Of a stretch of 64,000 nucleotides of DNA, positions 18,270-28,733 are shown one piece after another (position 1 is the stretch's first letter; every line of letters starts with the position of its first letter). Source of the DNA: Bradyrhizobium canariense (GTDB lineage Bacteria; Pseudomonadota; Alphaproteobacteria; Rhizobiales; Xanthobacteraceae); assembly GCF_019402665.1 (NCBI RefSeq), contig NZ_VSST01000037.1:1-64000 (forward strand), given 5' to 3'. A program made the position numbers and the translations under genes. The notes under the pieces were generated by a model that was not told the DNA's origin, made no database searches, and saw only the letters and a list, made by a program, of their open reading frames with translations.

Positions 18270-19044
18270 ATCGGATACGCTCTGCACCAGCGGCGTGGCT
18301 GGAGTCTGGCCGCGCCGACGTCACTCCAATGCGCAGCCTTGCTTCGTACGCGCCGATCCAACGATCGCAAACACCATCCGTTCGAAGCGGATTTCAGCGC
18401 GGTTAGATGTGCCCATCGTGCTCGCGATCCCACCCCCAGCAAGAATCGCATCGAGCGCTCCACCACCTGCTGCAGATGTCTCCACAAGAACTCAGTTGCC
18501 CAGCAGCAGTCCTCTCCCATTTCCGCATGGTCTCTCGCTCCGACGTTCTTTTATTTGATACTGCGGAGAGGCGCGCTCGGAGGGGCGAACAGCTGGCGCC
18601 GTGGAGAGCACGTAAGCTGATCAATTCCCAAGCAGCGCGGTAGCTTAAACTCCGCAAACGGTCACCCTGGGCTTGCCCGGATTTGAACTTGCCGGCTACG
18701 ACACAGGGCGCTTCCGCATCAAACAATCTGCAGCTTTTGCGTTCGGCGTAGTTCGACAAAGGGGAACATCGGATTCTGACGCGTCAGACAGTTTGAGCGA
18801 ATTCACGGAAAGGCCGGCAGCTTCGCAAGTGTCGGCAGTCGAGATAAGGCAGGTCGAATGCGGACCACTGGTCGATTTATCCTTTCTCGTTCCAGGACAG
18901 GATCGAAATTCCTTACGCTTACCTCCGTTGCGTGGTGTATCAATCGCCATTGAAACCAGTTTTGCTAACGCGCTCCGCCAGCCTTTTTGCAGAACAGCGC
19001 GCCGATGGTCCACTTGAACGGTATTTTTCTTGCCCAGGTAATTT
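18270..19044. other. no recognisable gene
   Basis: Open frames on both strands overlap and none has family features. Near 19006–19025 a plus-strand GGTATTTTTCTTGC has the GG-N10-GC spacing of a weak sigma-54 promoter just ahead of the next gene, but no NifA site was found. Confidence 0.3.
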
Positions 19045-19395
19045 ATGGTAAAAAGGGCCAAGACCTCGGACCGAAGTGCTCAGGTGCGGATTTCACGCAT
19101 TGCAACGTTCGTAAATTGGTGCATCACCACTGTTCCGGCGGTAACAGCGCTTGGGTTCATGGGACTTGCGCTCAAGGACATACCCATCACGGCGCTGTCG
19201 AATGCAAATCCTGAGATTATCCAGGTTGCCATTCTGAGCGTTTATATTTCGTGCTGGGCTTACGGGACCAGCATCGACACGAAAATCCAGGGTGGAATCT
19301 ATGCGGACGACCCACAGGGAGGACGTGTCCGGACCGGATCAATTGCTGCTGTCGCCTTTCTCGCGGTTGTTTCAGTCATTTTGCGTCCTGAATGA
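19045..19395 (+). CDS. small membrane protein of unknown function
   Basis: A 116-residue frame with a basic start (VKRAKTSDRSAQVR) and about three hydrophobic segments: roughly residues 19–45 (ATFVNWCITTVPAVTALGFM), 60–76 (IIQVAILSVYISCWAYG) and 97–114 (TGSIAAVAFLAVVSVIL). The alternation of hydrophobic helices and charged loops looks like a genuine inner-membrane protein. I do not recognise the family. Start codon (GTG 19048 or earlier) and ribosome site are weak. Confidence 0.5.
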   Translation: MVKRAKTSDRSAQVRISRIATFVNWCITTVPAVTALGFMGLALKDIPITALSNANPEIIQVAILSVYISCWAYGTSIDTKIQGGIYADDPQGGRVRTGSIAAVAFLAVVSVILRPE

Positions 19396-19479
19396 GATGG
19401 AGGAGAAGTTCACGTTAGAACCGGCCATCGGGCGTGAGGGATCCCGAAAGCCCAGGGGTCGGCGCCGGCGTTCTTCAAG

Positions 19480-19643
19480 ATGATCAGCTTCGGCTTCCGT
19501 GACGGACCCTGTTCGTCGATGCCGCGCTTCGCGAGGAATATGAACGGCTCCACTTCGAAAATCGACGCCGCCACAGATCGGTTACTTGCCGCATTGAAGC
19601 TCGAGGGAGGGACGAAGAAAGTATCGCCCAATCGCTCATCTTG
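19480..19643 (+). CDS. possible small protein
   Basis: A 53-residue frame starting MISFGFRDGPCSSMPRFARN and containing a helical stretch (DRLLAALKLEGGTKK). It competes with a longer minus-strand frame over the same DNA. I cannot tell which, if either, is expressed. Confidence 0.2.
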
Positions 19644-20108
19644 AACATCACCGAGCACCGGCAGTTCGGGATCGGACTCATCGCTGCCATCGTCGCGCTT
19701 TCCGCTTTGATCCGCATGTCCGTTGGACTGGTTGGAATGATTCCACTTGGTACCTTCTGCCAACCATCATCGCCTTCTAGGTTCGGCATCACTACGCCTG
19801 GGGCCATCCTGAACCTCGTCTTTGGCTTGACCGCGCTCAGCTAAATTGATTCTCCGTGTCAGTGCCAATTGTCCTCGAAATCCGCATTGGACGCCATGTC
19901 ACGGCATTCGGTACTTGGGCTGGCGAAGACTCCAGCCGGGATCCCGCTCTAACGATGTCTGCCCTCTGGATGGAAGATGCCCGTCATGCAAGCGGAGATC
20001 ATCTCCTCCGAATCGATCGCTCTGCCTCGCGCGCCTTTCGCTTCTGTAGGGACGAGTTGGCTGCTGCACTAAGCCGCCGCGTCGGTTCACGACCTAGCGT
20101 TAGACCCG
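19644..20108. other. no recognisable gene
   Basis: A short plus-strand frame with one hydrophobic stretch (GIGLIAAIVALSALIRMSVG) lies at 19641–19844. It may be a fragment of a membrane protein but has no credible start or family. Confidence 0.25.
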
Positions 20109-20381
20109 TTAATCTTCCCTTTTGAGCTTCTCGCGCTCCTGCTGAAGCGCTTCGGTCTCTCGGGCGACCTCGCGTCCTTCGCCCAGTTGTTCCTGGAAAC
20201 GCTGGCGGGCCTCGGCGAGAACAGCGGGGGCGAAGGATTCAGTCAACCGAATCTCGATTGCAGATTGGGCACTGCAGGGTGAGTTCATGGGCCCTTTTGC
20301 CGCCGTCGGGTTAGGTGTCATGAACCCTCCATTTCGGCAGCTCTTAGGCCCGAATAAACGTGATCCGGCCCCCTTCGCCAC
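20109..20381 (-). pseudogene. possible remnant of a DUF2130-type coiled-coil protein
   Basis: The readable part, IEIRLTESFAPAVLAEARQR, followed by a charged coiled coil, resembles the N-terminus of DUF2130 proteins, which open with a zinc-ribbon-like segment and then a long coiled coil. It stops after about 50 residues of homology. The identification rests on pattern memory only. Confidence 0.3.
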
Positions 20382-20648
20382 GCTTCCGATGTGGCTTTAT
20401 CTTTATTTCGACGTCCTGATCGAACGCCGCCAGCATGCGCAGCAGCTTCTCCACGGAAACCAACTTGAACTGCCCTTGAAGCAGCTTGGAGATGTTGGGC
20501 TGCTTCACGCCGACGAGCTTCGCGGCTTCGGTCTGAGTGATCTCCCGCTCCGCCATCAACCGCTTCAGTGTACAATGAGGGCTGCCTTGAGTTGGTACTC
20601 GTCCGCGTTCGGGAGGCGGTTGGCGGGCAACTTCTTCCTCGTGCTCAT
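20344..20648 (-). pseudogene. XRE-type antitoxin (HigA-like), frameshifted
   Basis: The C-terminal frame has a clear helix-turn-helix (EITQTEAAKLVGVKQPNISK) followed by LLQGQFKLVSVEKLLRML and DVEIKIKPH, as in HigA/XRE antitoxins of HigBA modules. The proper N-terminus, MSTRKKLPANRLPNADEYQL, lies in another frame that stops at 20565. One base appears to be missing at the junction (after AALIV). No toxin gene is recognisable upstream. Confidence 0.7.
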
Positions 20649-20944
20649 GATCGGGCTGCGTTTGTTCCGTGTTGATAGCTTCCGCGTCGCGCAGGCGCTG
20701 CCATGCGAGGCCAGATCGTCCCATATGCGGATCGGCGGCCAAAAGAGCTGCTGATCGGACCGCGTGAAGGTCAATTTGAACGCTCTACCGCGCTCGAGTG
20801 CCTTCGGAGTTTTGGCTTAACCTGTTGCGGGTGTGCTCGTCTTGGGGGACGGCATATATCGGCCGGGGACCACATATGTGTGTGCTTAAGAGTATGGACA
20901 GTATTCGTGTGCACGCGCCTGCGGAATTCAGCGTAAGACACGCG

Positions 20945-21451
20945 TCACTTCCATAGAAGAGATTCTGGCCAGTCTGTGAACTCCAACTCGAAGCTACGTA
21001 GGCCGGTGGGTTTTGTCGTGAATTTAAGAGTCTTCCCTGAAAGGTCGGCCAATGAACCAGATGCGAATGTGAAAACTGTCGTGCCGGAAGTTGCGACCCC
21101 AATGCCTTGCTCGCCTTCCATGCTAGAGAAGTCGGTCGCCTCGGAGAGTTGCCCAAGTGCAACTCCCTCCAGCGCGTGGTGAAATTCCATGGAGGCCAAG
21201 TATGTCCCTTTGTCAGCAGCCCACTCGCTGACCGACACTGCTGTGATCCCCGCGTCGGTCAAGAGACCACCTTCGATCCGGCAGCCATATTGAACGGTGA
21301 GAATAATCCGCTCATTCCGAACTCCGGCCGGCTCTCGATCGGCGGCAGTGATCGTGCACGCGTACCGCCTTGTTTCCGCAACCGCCCCCATGCCTAGCCC
21401 GATCCACTCGAGAGCGGAACATAGTACAAAAGCGAGAGCGGGTCTTATCAT
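20945..21451 (-). CDS. hypothetical exported protein
   Basis: A 168-residue protein with a likely signal peptide (MIRPALAFVLCSALEWIGLG, cut after AVA near residue 25). The rest is a soluble beta-rich domain with two cysteines (RRYACTIT and QYGCRIEG) that could form a disulfide. The family is unknown to me. It stands alone between decayed sequences. Confidence 0.55.
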   Translation of the reverse strand: MIRPALAFVLCSALEWIGLGMGAVAETRRYACTITAADREPAGVRNERIILTVQYGCRIEGGLLTDAGITAVSVSEWAADKGTYLASMEFHHALEGVALGQLSEATDFSSMEGEQGIGVATSGTTVFTFASGSLADLSGKTLKFTTKPTGLRSFELEFTDWPESLLWK

Positions 21452-21821
21452 TCGACTGCACCTGATCTGAAAAATCGTTCCCTGCTCTGTACAATCTGAC
21501 GCTACGGGCGATTCAAGCTCCTTCGATCGCTCTGCCGGATCAACGTTACTCAGGTGACTGCGGTGTCGCAGAAGCGAGGCGAGCGGTATCCCCCGGCAGT
21601 GCCATTGGATGGGGCCGGAACGATTTCAATGTCGGTGCGCAGCGGGCAGCACGTCGGTGAACCAAGGCTATGGGCCGAGCTTTTCAGGTCGGCGGCGGCC
21701 ATGAGAGGCGCGACGGCCCGCGGCGCCGGGGCGCTACATTCCTGACCCAGGCGCAGGCGCTCTGTGAGCGGACGCTATTTAACGCGGAATGCTCCCGCGG
21801 CACAGGTCCCAAAATTTTGCT

Positions 21822-22007
21822 TCACAATCTCAATGTAAAAGGAAACGTGGCCGAGACGAGCCGTTCAAAGGCAGACTGCCGCTCAAGCAGACGCTCTTCG
21901 AGCATCTTACGCTGGAGATCATCTAGCTCGCTTTGAAGCCTTCTGCGACAACGCCAAATGTCATTCCGTACGGATCTGATCTCATTCAAGCGATCGTCAA
22001 TCGAAGC
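21822..22007 (-). CDS. possible small coiled-coil protein
   Basis: A 61-residue frame (MASIDDRLNEIRSVRNDIWR) that is almost entirely heptad-like helix with many Arg, Glu and Leu. No strong ribosome site and no recognised family. Confidence 0.3.
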   Translation of the reverse strand, partial: ASIDDRLNEIRSVRNDIWRCRRRLQSELDDLQRKMLEERLLERQSAFERLVSATFPFTLRL

Positions 22008-23189
22008 CATCACGGATACCGTATCCAACTTGAACCAGCCATGGACAAGTGCTCAATCACGTCCTTCCTCGCTAAGCCGCCGATAGATCTCAGGACTTGG
22101 GCCATCTGCGGACATGATGTCACGATCTCCTCCCAGCGTGTCCTCTTGTATCGGCGTCTTTCAACGCAAGAGCACGAAGTAGCGGTTGCTCCTGCAGAAG
22201 TTCAGCTTATTCTGCCCTCACCGCGCAGGATTTCAAAAGCTAGCAGCAGCCCGTGAGTGGGCCGACTAGGTAATCCAACCAACACCCGCCGGATCACGGG
22301 GTCACACTCTGGGCAGCCGCGCCTTTCAGACTTGAGCACGGCAATTGCCATGCCAGCGAACCTCAGGTGGAATTGAAACAAGCCATGTTCGGTTCGGAGG
22401 CTCGTCCTTTACGAACGAGCCGGGCTTCGCGGCGGCGGCGCGCCAGAGCGGCCCGGATATGAGTCGGAGAGGCTTCAGTCGGCAGGGCTCGGCGAAATCG
22501 TGAACGATGCGCACCGCCGGGCGCCTCGGCTCAGTGTCTCGGCCAGCTGCGTAGGTCTTGTTACCGCCGTTCCCGCGTGCGGCCGGCAAGCTGGCAAGCG
22601 AACTTCACCACAAGCATCTGCGATCACCTCTAGCCGGGCCTGGCGCCTTGTAGCATCTGTGACACTGAATGTAGTGATCAAACCAAGACATCCGCCTTTG
22701 TTTGTTCCTCCGGACCCGTTCTACAACTAAATCAGCAACTTGCATCTCGGACGCAACTGGCATCGCAGTTGCTAATTGTCCAACCACACCGTGAGCGCTG
22801 AGCGCGGCCAGCGGTGCAAGACGGATACATCAACTTTGCGGGAGCGTATTGGCCACCCAATCGCTCGATGGAGCACCGATGCGGCCACCGGACAGCTTAC
22901 TGCTTGCGGCACACTTGTTGTTGTCAGATCGACCTTCACGCCGAACGTTGAGGCGCTAGTCTGATCGACCAACAGAAAGGCCGCGATCTAAGCTCAAAGC
23001 GAACTCGCGAATCACATAAGCCCCTCAAGCCCGTGCGTGAACGCCGGCGGCGAGCTCCTCAGAGTCGTACATTTTTGATGCAGCCTCGCTTCAGAGGATC
23101 CGCTGCATGCTGCGCCGGACCCTCGAGGAGCGCGTGGCATCGCTTTCGACTGTTTCCTTTTCTAACAATCAGAACTAATGAGGCGGTGT
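22008..23189. other. long stretch without a recognisable gene
   Basis: Only short, mutually overlapping frames. A weak sigma-54-like element, CGGCACACTTGTTGTT, occurs near 22906 on the plus strand upstream of the peroxidase gene. It has two mismatches and no NifA site. Confidence 0.35.
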
Positions 23190-24257
23190 ATGAACATGTC
23201 GATCCCGGAGCTTCGGGTTGTCGCTGAAGCATCTATTTTAGCTATTGGGCTGCTGATGTCGTCAGGAGCTAACGCCGACGATGATCTGATGAGAAACGCC
23301 AAGCAGATCTTCCATCCAATCCCCTCGGTCATTCCTGCGGTAAAAAACAATCCGGTGACGCATGGAAAGGTGGAGCTTGGGAAGATGCTGTTCTTCGATC
23401 CGCGGCTATCGGCGAGCGGGGTCATTAGCTGCAATACGTGCCACAATCTCGGCACCGGCGGAGTCGATGCCGGTCCGACCTCCGTTGGTCACGGCTGGAA
23501 GGTCGGCCTGCGCCGGGCCCCAACTGTCTACAACGCAGTGTTCAATGCGGCGCAATTTTGGGACGGACGCGCCGCGGACCTCAAGGCGCAGGCCACCGGC
23601 CCGGTGCAGGCGAGTGCCGAAATGAATGCGACTCCAGATCATGTGCTCGGTATCTTGAACTCAATGCCCGGCTATGTCGTCTTGTTCAAGAACGCTTTTC
23701 CGAACGAAGCGAGGCCGGTCACCTTTGAAAATTTTGCGAAGGCGATCGAGGCTTTTGAAGCGACTCTCATTACACCTGCGGCTCCATTCGATCAGTATCT
23801 GGAGGGCAATACACATGCCCTCGATGATCAGCAGAAGTCAGGGTTGGCACTGTTTATGGCGAAGGGATGTTCCTCTTGCCACAATGGTATCAATCTCGGT
23901 GGACAGGCCTACTTCCCGTTCGGCGTGATGAAAAAGCCGGACGCAAGCGTGCTTCCGGACGCCGATAAGGGCCGGTTTGCGGTCACCAGGGCGGTCGGCG
24001 ACGAATATGTCTTCCGCGCGGCGCCATTGCGAAACGTCGCGTTGCGAGCCCCTTACTTTCATTCGGGACAGGTTTGGAGCCTGAAGCAAGCTGTTGCCCT
24101 GATGAGTGAAATCCAGCTCGGCACCAAGCTTAGCGATAGAGAGGAAAACGACATTATCTCATTTCTGAATTCGCTGACCGGTCGGCTGCCTAAGATCGAA
24201 TATCCGATACTGCCGACGCGCACCAACACGACACCAAAGCCTTCAATAGACAGATAG
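23190..24257 (+). CDS. di-haem cytochrome c peroxidase (CcpA/MauG family)
   Basis: A 355-residue periplasmic protein that should reduce hydrogen peroxide to water with electrons from a small cytochrome c. A signal peptide ends at SSGANA near residue 29. Two haem c sites are present: CNTCH (Cys81, Cys84, His85; high-potential or peroxidatic arrangement not separable by eye) and CSSCH (Cys227, Cys230, His231). The family segment APTVYNAVFNAAQFWDGRA lies between them. I chose ATG 23190, six bases after GAGG, over ATG 23178. It is a single gene ending before a hairpin. Peroxide defence during symbiosis is a plausible role but is inference. Confidence 0.92.
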   Translation: MNMSIPELRVVAEASILAIGLLMSSGANADDDLMRNAKQIFHPIPSVIPAVKNNPVTHGKVELGKMLFFDPRLSASGVISCNTCHNLGTGGVDAGPTSVGHGWKVGLRRAPTVYNAVFNAAQFWDGRAADLKAQATGPVQASAEMNATPDHVLGILNSMPGYVVLFKNAFPNEARPVTFENFAKAIEAFEATLITPAAPFDQYLEGNTHALDDQQKSGLALFMAKGCSSCHNGINLGGQAYFPFGVMKKPDASVLPDADKGRFAVTRAVGDEYVFRAAPLRNVALRAPYFHSGQVWSLKQAVALMSEIQLGTKLSDREENDIISFLNSLTGRLPKIEYPILPTRTNTTPKPSIDR

Positions 24258-24375
24258 CCTTAGCAGCACCGGCCTCATGCCCTGCCGAATAGCAACAGAT
24301 GCGCTCCAAGAACCCGGGGTCCCGCAATGACGCCAAAATGAATGATCCCCTGCTGTCACTGATAAGCAGGCACAT

Positions 24376-24408
24376 AAAAAGCCGCCCGGCCTCAATGCGA
24401 GGCCGGGC
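24376..24408 (-). terminator. strong hairpin terminator
   Basis: A perfect 10-base stem, GCCCGGCCTC and GAGGCCGGGC with a 5-base loop. On the minus strand it is followed by GGCTTTTTATG. It would stop leftward transcription toward the peroxidase gene and may also end that gene's message. Confidence 0.7.
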
Positions 24409-25077
24409 GAAAGTCACGCGGGAGCGACGCTGCTTTCCGCATCGTTCCAGCTTTCGTCGGTAGGGAGGACTACCGGCGATCGACTTACGACGAGGGCACT
24501 CGCCGTCAAACAACAAGAAGCGGATATCGCTCTGCACAACTTAGCGAGCCGCTTGCCTTCCGCTCCTGTCGTAAACTTCAGGACTTGCTCACCACTTGCC
24601 AGCTGTCCGGTTGGCACGGGCAGCGCCTTGACGGAGCTGGGATCCATCGCGCAGGCGGTTTGACTGCCGAGCCCTGAAACTCAACCGTCAGTTTGCCGTC
24701 ACGCGCCAGTATTTTGGCACCGCCGAATACCAGCAAATCTTCCCGAAGACCGCGCGAAGGCGCAAATTAGGTATGAAATTCCGCGAGGGCGGTAAAATAG
24801 ATTGTTGTGATGGGACTCATCCATGGGATGGATAAATGAAGCGATAGGATCGTGGTTCGCGTCGAGCGCAAGTGACTGGGAATATGTCACCTAATCGGTA
24901 TGGCCGGCATGCGGTCGTCCGCCGGATTCGAGCTTGTCGCCGCTGTATGCGATCGCCTCCGCCGGGGCAAACCGGCATTCGTAGGCGCTGGAAACTTTGG
25001 AAGCTCGCAAGGTTATCGCGAGCTCCCAAAGCGCGTTCATCTTATTCACAGATAGGTTGGCGACACGCTCCGTACGA
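24409..25077. other. decayed or unknown sequence
   Basis: A minus-strand frame at 24414–24647 ends just before the terminator and could be the last part of a lost gene, but I do not recognise it. Nothing else is supported. Confidence 0.3.
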
Positions 25078-27393
25078 TCATGCCTCGGCCCGCAACTCGC
25101 GTGCGGCGGCCACCATATTGACGAGCGCGGGACGCACCTCCTCCCATCTTCGAGTTTTCAGTCCGCAGTCGGGATTGATCCAGAGCTGCCGATCGGAAAC
25201 CCGCTGCCGCGCCAACACAATCAGCTGCTTGATCTCGGCTGCTGCGGGAATGCGCGGTGAATGAATGTCATAGACGCCCGGCCCGATTTCATTAGGATAT
25301 TTGTAGCTCTTGAAAGCGTCGAGCAATTCCATTTTGGAGCGCGACGCCTCGATTGAAATGACGTCGGCATCCATTGCTGCGATCGCATCGATGATTTCGT
25401 TGAACTCGGAATAGCACATGTGCGTATGGATCTGAGTTCCGTCAGCGACAGCGGAGGAGCAAACACGGAAACTGTCCACTGCCCAATCTAGATAGTCCTT
25501 CCACTGCGATTTGCGCAGTGGCAATCCCTCCCGCAACGCAGCCTCGTCGATCTGGATCATGGTCGCTCCAGCCGCCTCAAGGTCGATGACCTCGTCTCGG
25601 ATCGCGAGAGCGATCTGTCGGCATGTCTCGCTCCGCGGGATGTCGTCACGGACAAACGACCAGTTCAGGATCGTCACCGGTCCGGTCAGCATAGCCTTGA
25701 CGGGTTTTTTGGTCAGAGACTGCGCATGTCGCCACCATTTAACGGTCATGGGCTTCGGGCGGGAGACATCTCCAAACAGGATAGGAGGACGAACGCACCG
25801 CGAGCCATAAGACTGAACCCAGCCGTGCTTGGTGAATGCGAAACCCAACAGCTGCTCGCCAAAGTATTGAACCATGTCATTGCGCTCGAACTCACCGTGT
25901 ACGAGCACGTCCAGGCCGATATCTTCCTGCCAATGCACGGTATGGGCTGTCTCCGCTTTCAGAAGCTGCTCGTACTGCGTGTCATTCAGCGCTCCCCGCG
26001 CATGAGCTGCACGCGCATTGCGGACGTCCGCCGTTTGCGGAAAGGATCCGATGGTTGTGGTTGGAAACATCGGCAATGCGAAGGCGACGCGCTGGACGTC
26101 GGCGCGCTGGGTGAACGCACTGCGACGGCGACGCATGCTATCGTCGATCGCGGCCATTCGTCCGGCGACGTTCGCACTGTGGATCTTCGGCGATGTTTCG
26201 CGGGTGACGGATGCATCCTCTGAGAGCGTGAGTTCATCGGCCACGTCGGCAGCATAGCCAGCCAGCGCTTTGCCCAATATCGAAAGTTCCTTGATCTTCT
26301 GCACTGAGAACGCCAACCACGTCTTCAGTTCGGGATCGAGATCGAGCTCTAGCTCAATGTCGGTCGGAACATGGAGCAGCGAGCAGGAGGGGGCAATCTG
26401 AACACGGTCCCTGCCCAGTTTTTTGACTATAGGAGCAAGTTGGTCGAGTAGTGCCGGCAGATTAGAGCGCCACACGTTGCGACCATCAACGACACCGAGC
26501 GAGACCACGAGATCTCTACGGGCTCTGGCGACAATCGCGTCCAACTGGTCAGGTGCACGAACCAGGTCGACATGAAGCCCGGCAACGGGCAAGGCCAAGA
26601 CTGTTTCAAGATTGTCGCCGACAGCCCCGAAGTATGTGGCCAGCATGATTTTAAGGGCCGGCACGGCCTTAGCGAAATGAGCATAGGCCCGGCGGACAGC
26701 CGCCCGAGATGCTTCGTCGACGTCCATCACTAGGCATGGCTCGTCGAGCTGAACCCATTCAGCGCCGCGCGAGGCTAGTTCGCGGAGAACATCGACATAG
26801 ACGGGGAGGAGGCGATCAAGCAGCGACAGCGGATTGAATGCGGGATTCACGCTTTTGCCGAGCTTCAGGAAAGTGACTGGGCCCACTAGGACGGGCCGCG
26901 TCTGATAGCCGAGGCTTCTTGCCTCCTCATATTCCTCGATCGGCTTCCGAGAGGCATACGTAAAGATCTGATCCTGGTGAAATTCCGGCACCATGTAGTG
27001 GTAGTTCGTATCGAACCACTTCGTCATCTCCTGTGCGGCTACGCCGGGCCCATGCTGAGCGTGACCACCGTCCTGAGCGCCACGCGCCATGGTGAAGTAG
27101 GTGTTGAGCGACACAGGACCTTCGTTCCAGCCGTAAACGTCGGGAATGGCGCCGACCATTAGGCTGGTATCGAGCACATGGTCGTAGAGCGAGAAGTCAT
27201 TCGAAGGAATGACGGTCGCACCGCGGGATTTCTGCCGTGCCCAATTAGCGGCACGAAGTCCACTCCCCGCCTCGAGGAGCTCGGCTTCGCTGGAATTTCC
27301 CGCCCAGTAGCTCTCGATCGCGAATTTGAGTTCGCGTCGTGGGCCGATGCGTGACGTCCCCAGTGTGGCAACGGGAAGCGAAAGGATTGACAT
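25078..27393 (-). CDS. metE: cobalamin-independent methionine synthase
   Basis: A 771-residue 5-methyltetrahydropteroyltriglutamate–homocysteine methyltransferase, making methionine without vitamin B12. The N-terminal half starts with LPVATLGTSRIGPRRELK, and the C-terminal catalytic half with FPTTTIGSFPQTADVR. Zinc ligands are visible in IHTHMCYSEF (His, Cys) and INPDCGLKTR (Cys). Length is normal. The gene is alone behind a cobalamin riboswitch, so it should be on only when B12 is scarce. It lies within accessory DNA, so the organism may carry another methionine synthase elsewhere. Confidence 0.96.
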   Translation of the reverse strand: MSILSLPVATLGTSRIGPRRELKFAIESYWAGNSSEAELLEAGSGLRAANWARQKSRGATVIPSNDFSLYDHVLDTSLMVGAIPDVYGWNEGPVSLNTYFTMARGAQDGGHAQHGPGVAAQEMTKWFDTNYHYMVPEFHQDQIFTYASRKPIEEYEEARSLGYQTRPVLVGPVTFLKLGKSVNPAFNPLSLLDRLLPVYVDVLRELASRGAEWVQLDEPCLVMDVDEASRAAVRRAYAHFAKAVPALKIMLATYFGAVGDNLETVLALPVAGLHVDLVRAPDQLDAIVARARRDLVVSLGVVDGRNVWRSNLPALLDQLAPIVKKLGRDRVQIAPSCSLLHVPTDIELELDLDPELKTWLAFSVQKIKELSILGKALAGYAADVADELTLSEDASVTRETSPKIHSANVAGRMAAIDDSMRRRRSAFTQRADVQRVAFALPMFPTTTIGSFPQTADVRNARAAHARGALNDTQYEQLLKAETAHTVHWQEDIGLDVLVHGEFERNDMVQYFGEQLLGFAFTKHGWVQSYGSRCVRPPILFGDVSRPKPMTVKWWRHAQSLTKKPVKAMLTGPVTILNWSFVRDDIPRSETCRQIALAIRDEVIDLEAAGATMIQIDEAALREGLPLRKSQWKDYLDWAVDSFRVCSSAVADGTQIHTHMCYSEFNEIIDAIAAMDADVISIEASRSKMELLDAFKSYKYPNEIGPGVYDIHSPRIPAAAEIKQLIVLARQRVSDRQLWINPDCGLKTRRWEEVRPALVNMVAAARELRAEA

Positions 27394-27504
27394 AGCTTAG
27401 ACCCCATGTTGGGGCAAAGGCCATGGCGGACGCAGACAGCGAACATCGCGTGAGCGACAACTGCTTGGCGCACACCGGGACGCCCCGCCCGTGGACGATA
27501 TCTT

Positions 27505-27672
27505 GTCGAGGCAGGTCTCCTGGCTCACGGATCGTCGCTGCTGTCCGGCCTTCCCGAAGCCGCATGGCTTCAGTGACTTCGTTGGACAGCGGCTCGCCGC
27601 TTACAGTTGCGGGGGCAGCGCCGGCATTGCACCGGCTTCCCTCTTAGCTCCGGATGAAACGACATCCGGAGA
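27505..27672 (-). promoter_or_regulatory. cobalamin riboswitch of metE
   Basis: Reading leftward, an 8-base hairpin (TCCGGATG…CATCCGGA, 27670–27650) comes first. AAGCCGGTGCAATGCCGGCG follows, then CCCGCAACTGTAAGCGGC (the B12 core), and finally GCCAGGAGACCTGCC, the signature 3' segment. It ends about 110 bases before metE. With B12 bound it should switch metE off. Confidence 0.93.
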
Positions 27673-28487
27673 CCGCGACGGCTTGAATTATGCGCACGAG
27701 GATCGATGCGTCAACCTACCGATTCTCGCTGCGATATTGCCCAAGCGATTACGAGCGCACTAGGCGGGTACGACGGTCTTGCTCGCGGCCTGGTGAACAC
27801 GCCCGGATCTGTGGAGGCTCCGCTTGTGAAATGCATTCGCTTTCAACACCCTGCTCGCGTAACGGTTGAGCTCCACGACCGGAACGAACCCGGGCCGCTT
27901 TCGGTATCTGTGTGATCGCGAGGAGGCGGCCTTTTCCGTCAGCAGCTTTTCGAACCTGCGCGTCAGGAAGGTGCGATCATCCTCGGCCGGCATCCGTTTG
28001 GTCACAGCCCACGAGGCTCCCTAGACATTTCGAAAGCCGGATTGCTCCAGGACCGCACGGATGATCAGGTCGGCTCCTTGGTGTTCGGCGGGCCCGCGAC
28101 CAGGCACGAGGTCGTCCGCCTCCGTGAGGTTGGCCAAGATGATCTTTCTCGGTGCACTAGGTGTTCACGTGCTGAGCGACTTTTGCGCCGGCTTCGATGC
28201 GTCCGTGGCCGCTCGACGCCGGTCTGCCTCGCCTCGACTCGCGGCCAGCGACGATAGGCCTTAACGCGGCCACTGAGCATCGAGGGCCTTGTCCTTGTTC
28301 GTGACAAATTCGACGGTGTCCTCCGACAGAGCCCTTTGAGGGGGTCCTCGGAGTCGCTCAGCGTCTTAAGCTCATAACGATGTTAATCGACCTCGATGCG
28401 CCCCATGCGGTCGTGGTCTCCTCAAGGTCCCACATCTACAACTTCGTTCGCGAAATCGAGCGATGAGGCCTTTTGGTCGCGGGCTGC
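27673..28487. other. no recognisable gene
   Basis: Should hold the metE promoter near its left end. Other frames on both strands are short and unassignable. Likely decayed mobile-element DNA. Confidence 0.35.
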
Positions 28488-28691
28488 CTATCCTGTCTTG
28501 GACGGGACACAGGTGTCAGGGACCGGACAGACCACCGCGCATTGCGGCGTGTCGCAATGGCCCTCGCACTCCGTACATTTTTTGGCATCGATAACGTAAA
28601 TGTCGCGCTTCAGACTGATCGCCGCGTTGGGACACTCGAACTCACATGCGCCACAAACGGTGCATTGCGAAGCGACGATCTTGTAAGCCAT
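28488..28691 (-). CDS. fdxN: nif-linked ferredoxin FdxN (two 4Fe-4S clusters)
   Basis: A 67-residue ferredoxin with cysteines 10, 13, 16 and 20 (CTVCGACEFEC). The second set begins at 39, 42 and 46 and continues through 51, 55 and 61, with an insertion (ECEGHCDTPQ) typical of the FdxN/FrxA type usually placed after nifB. It can feed electrons to nitrogenase reductase or to NifB. Here nifB is absent and the gene stands alone, with a possible sigma-54 promoter and a NifA site of its own. Confidence 0.93.
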   Translation of the reverse strand: MAYKIVASQCTVCGACEFECPNAAISLKRDIYVIDAKKCTECEGHCDTPQCAVVCPVPDTCVPSKTG

Positions 28692-28733
28692 GCCTTCCGA
28701 CTCCTTAGGCGAGCGATGTCATGCGCGATCCCT

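Noticed and set aside
22906..22921. Sigma-54-like CGGCACACTTGTTGTT upstream of the peroxidase
   Set aside because: Two mismatches including the -12 C, about 270 bases from the gene, and no activator site; noted only.
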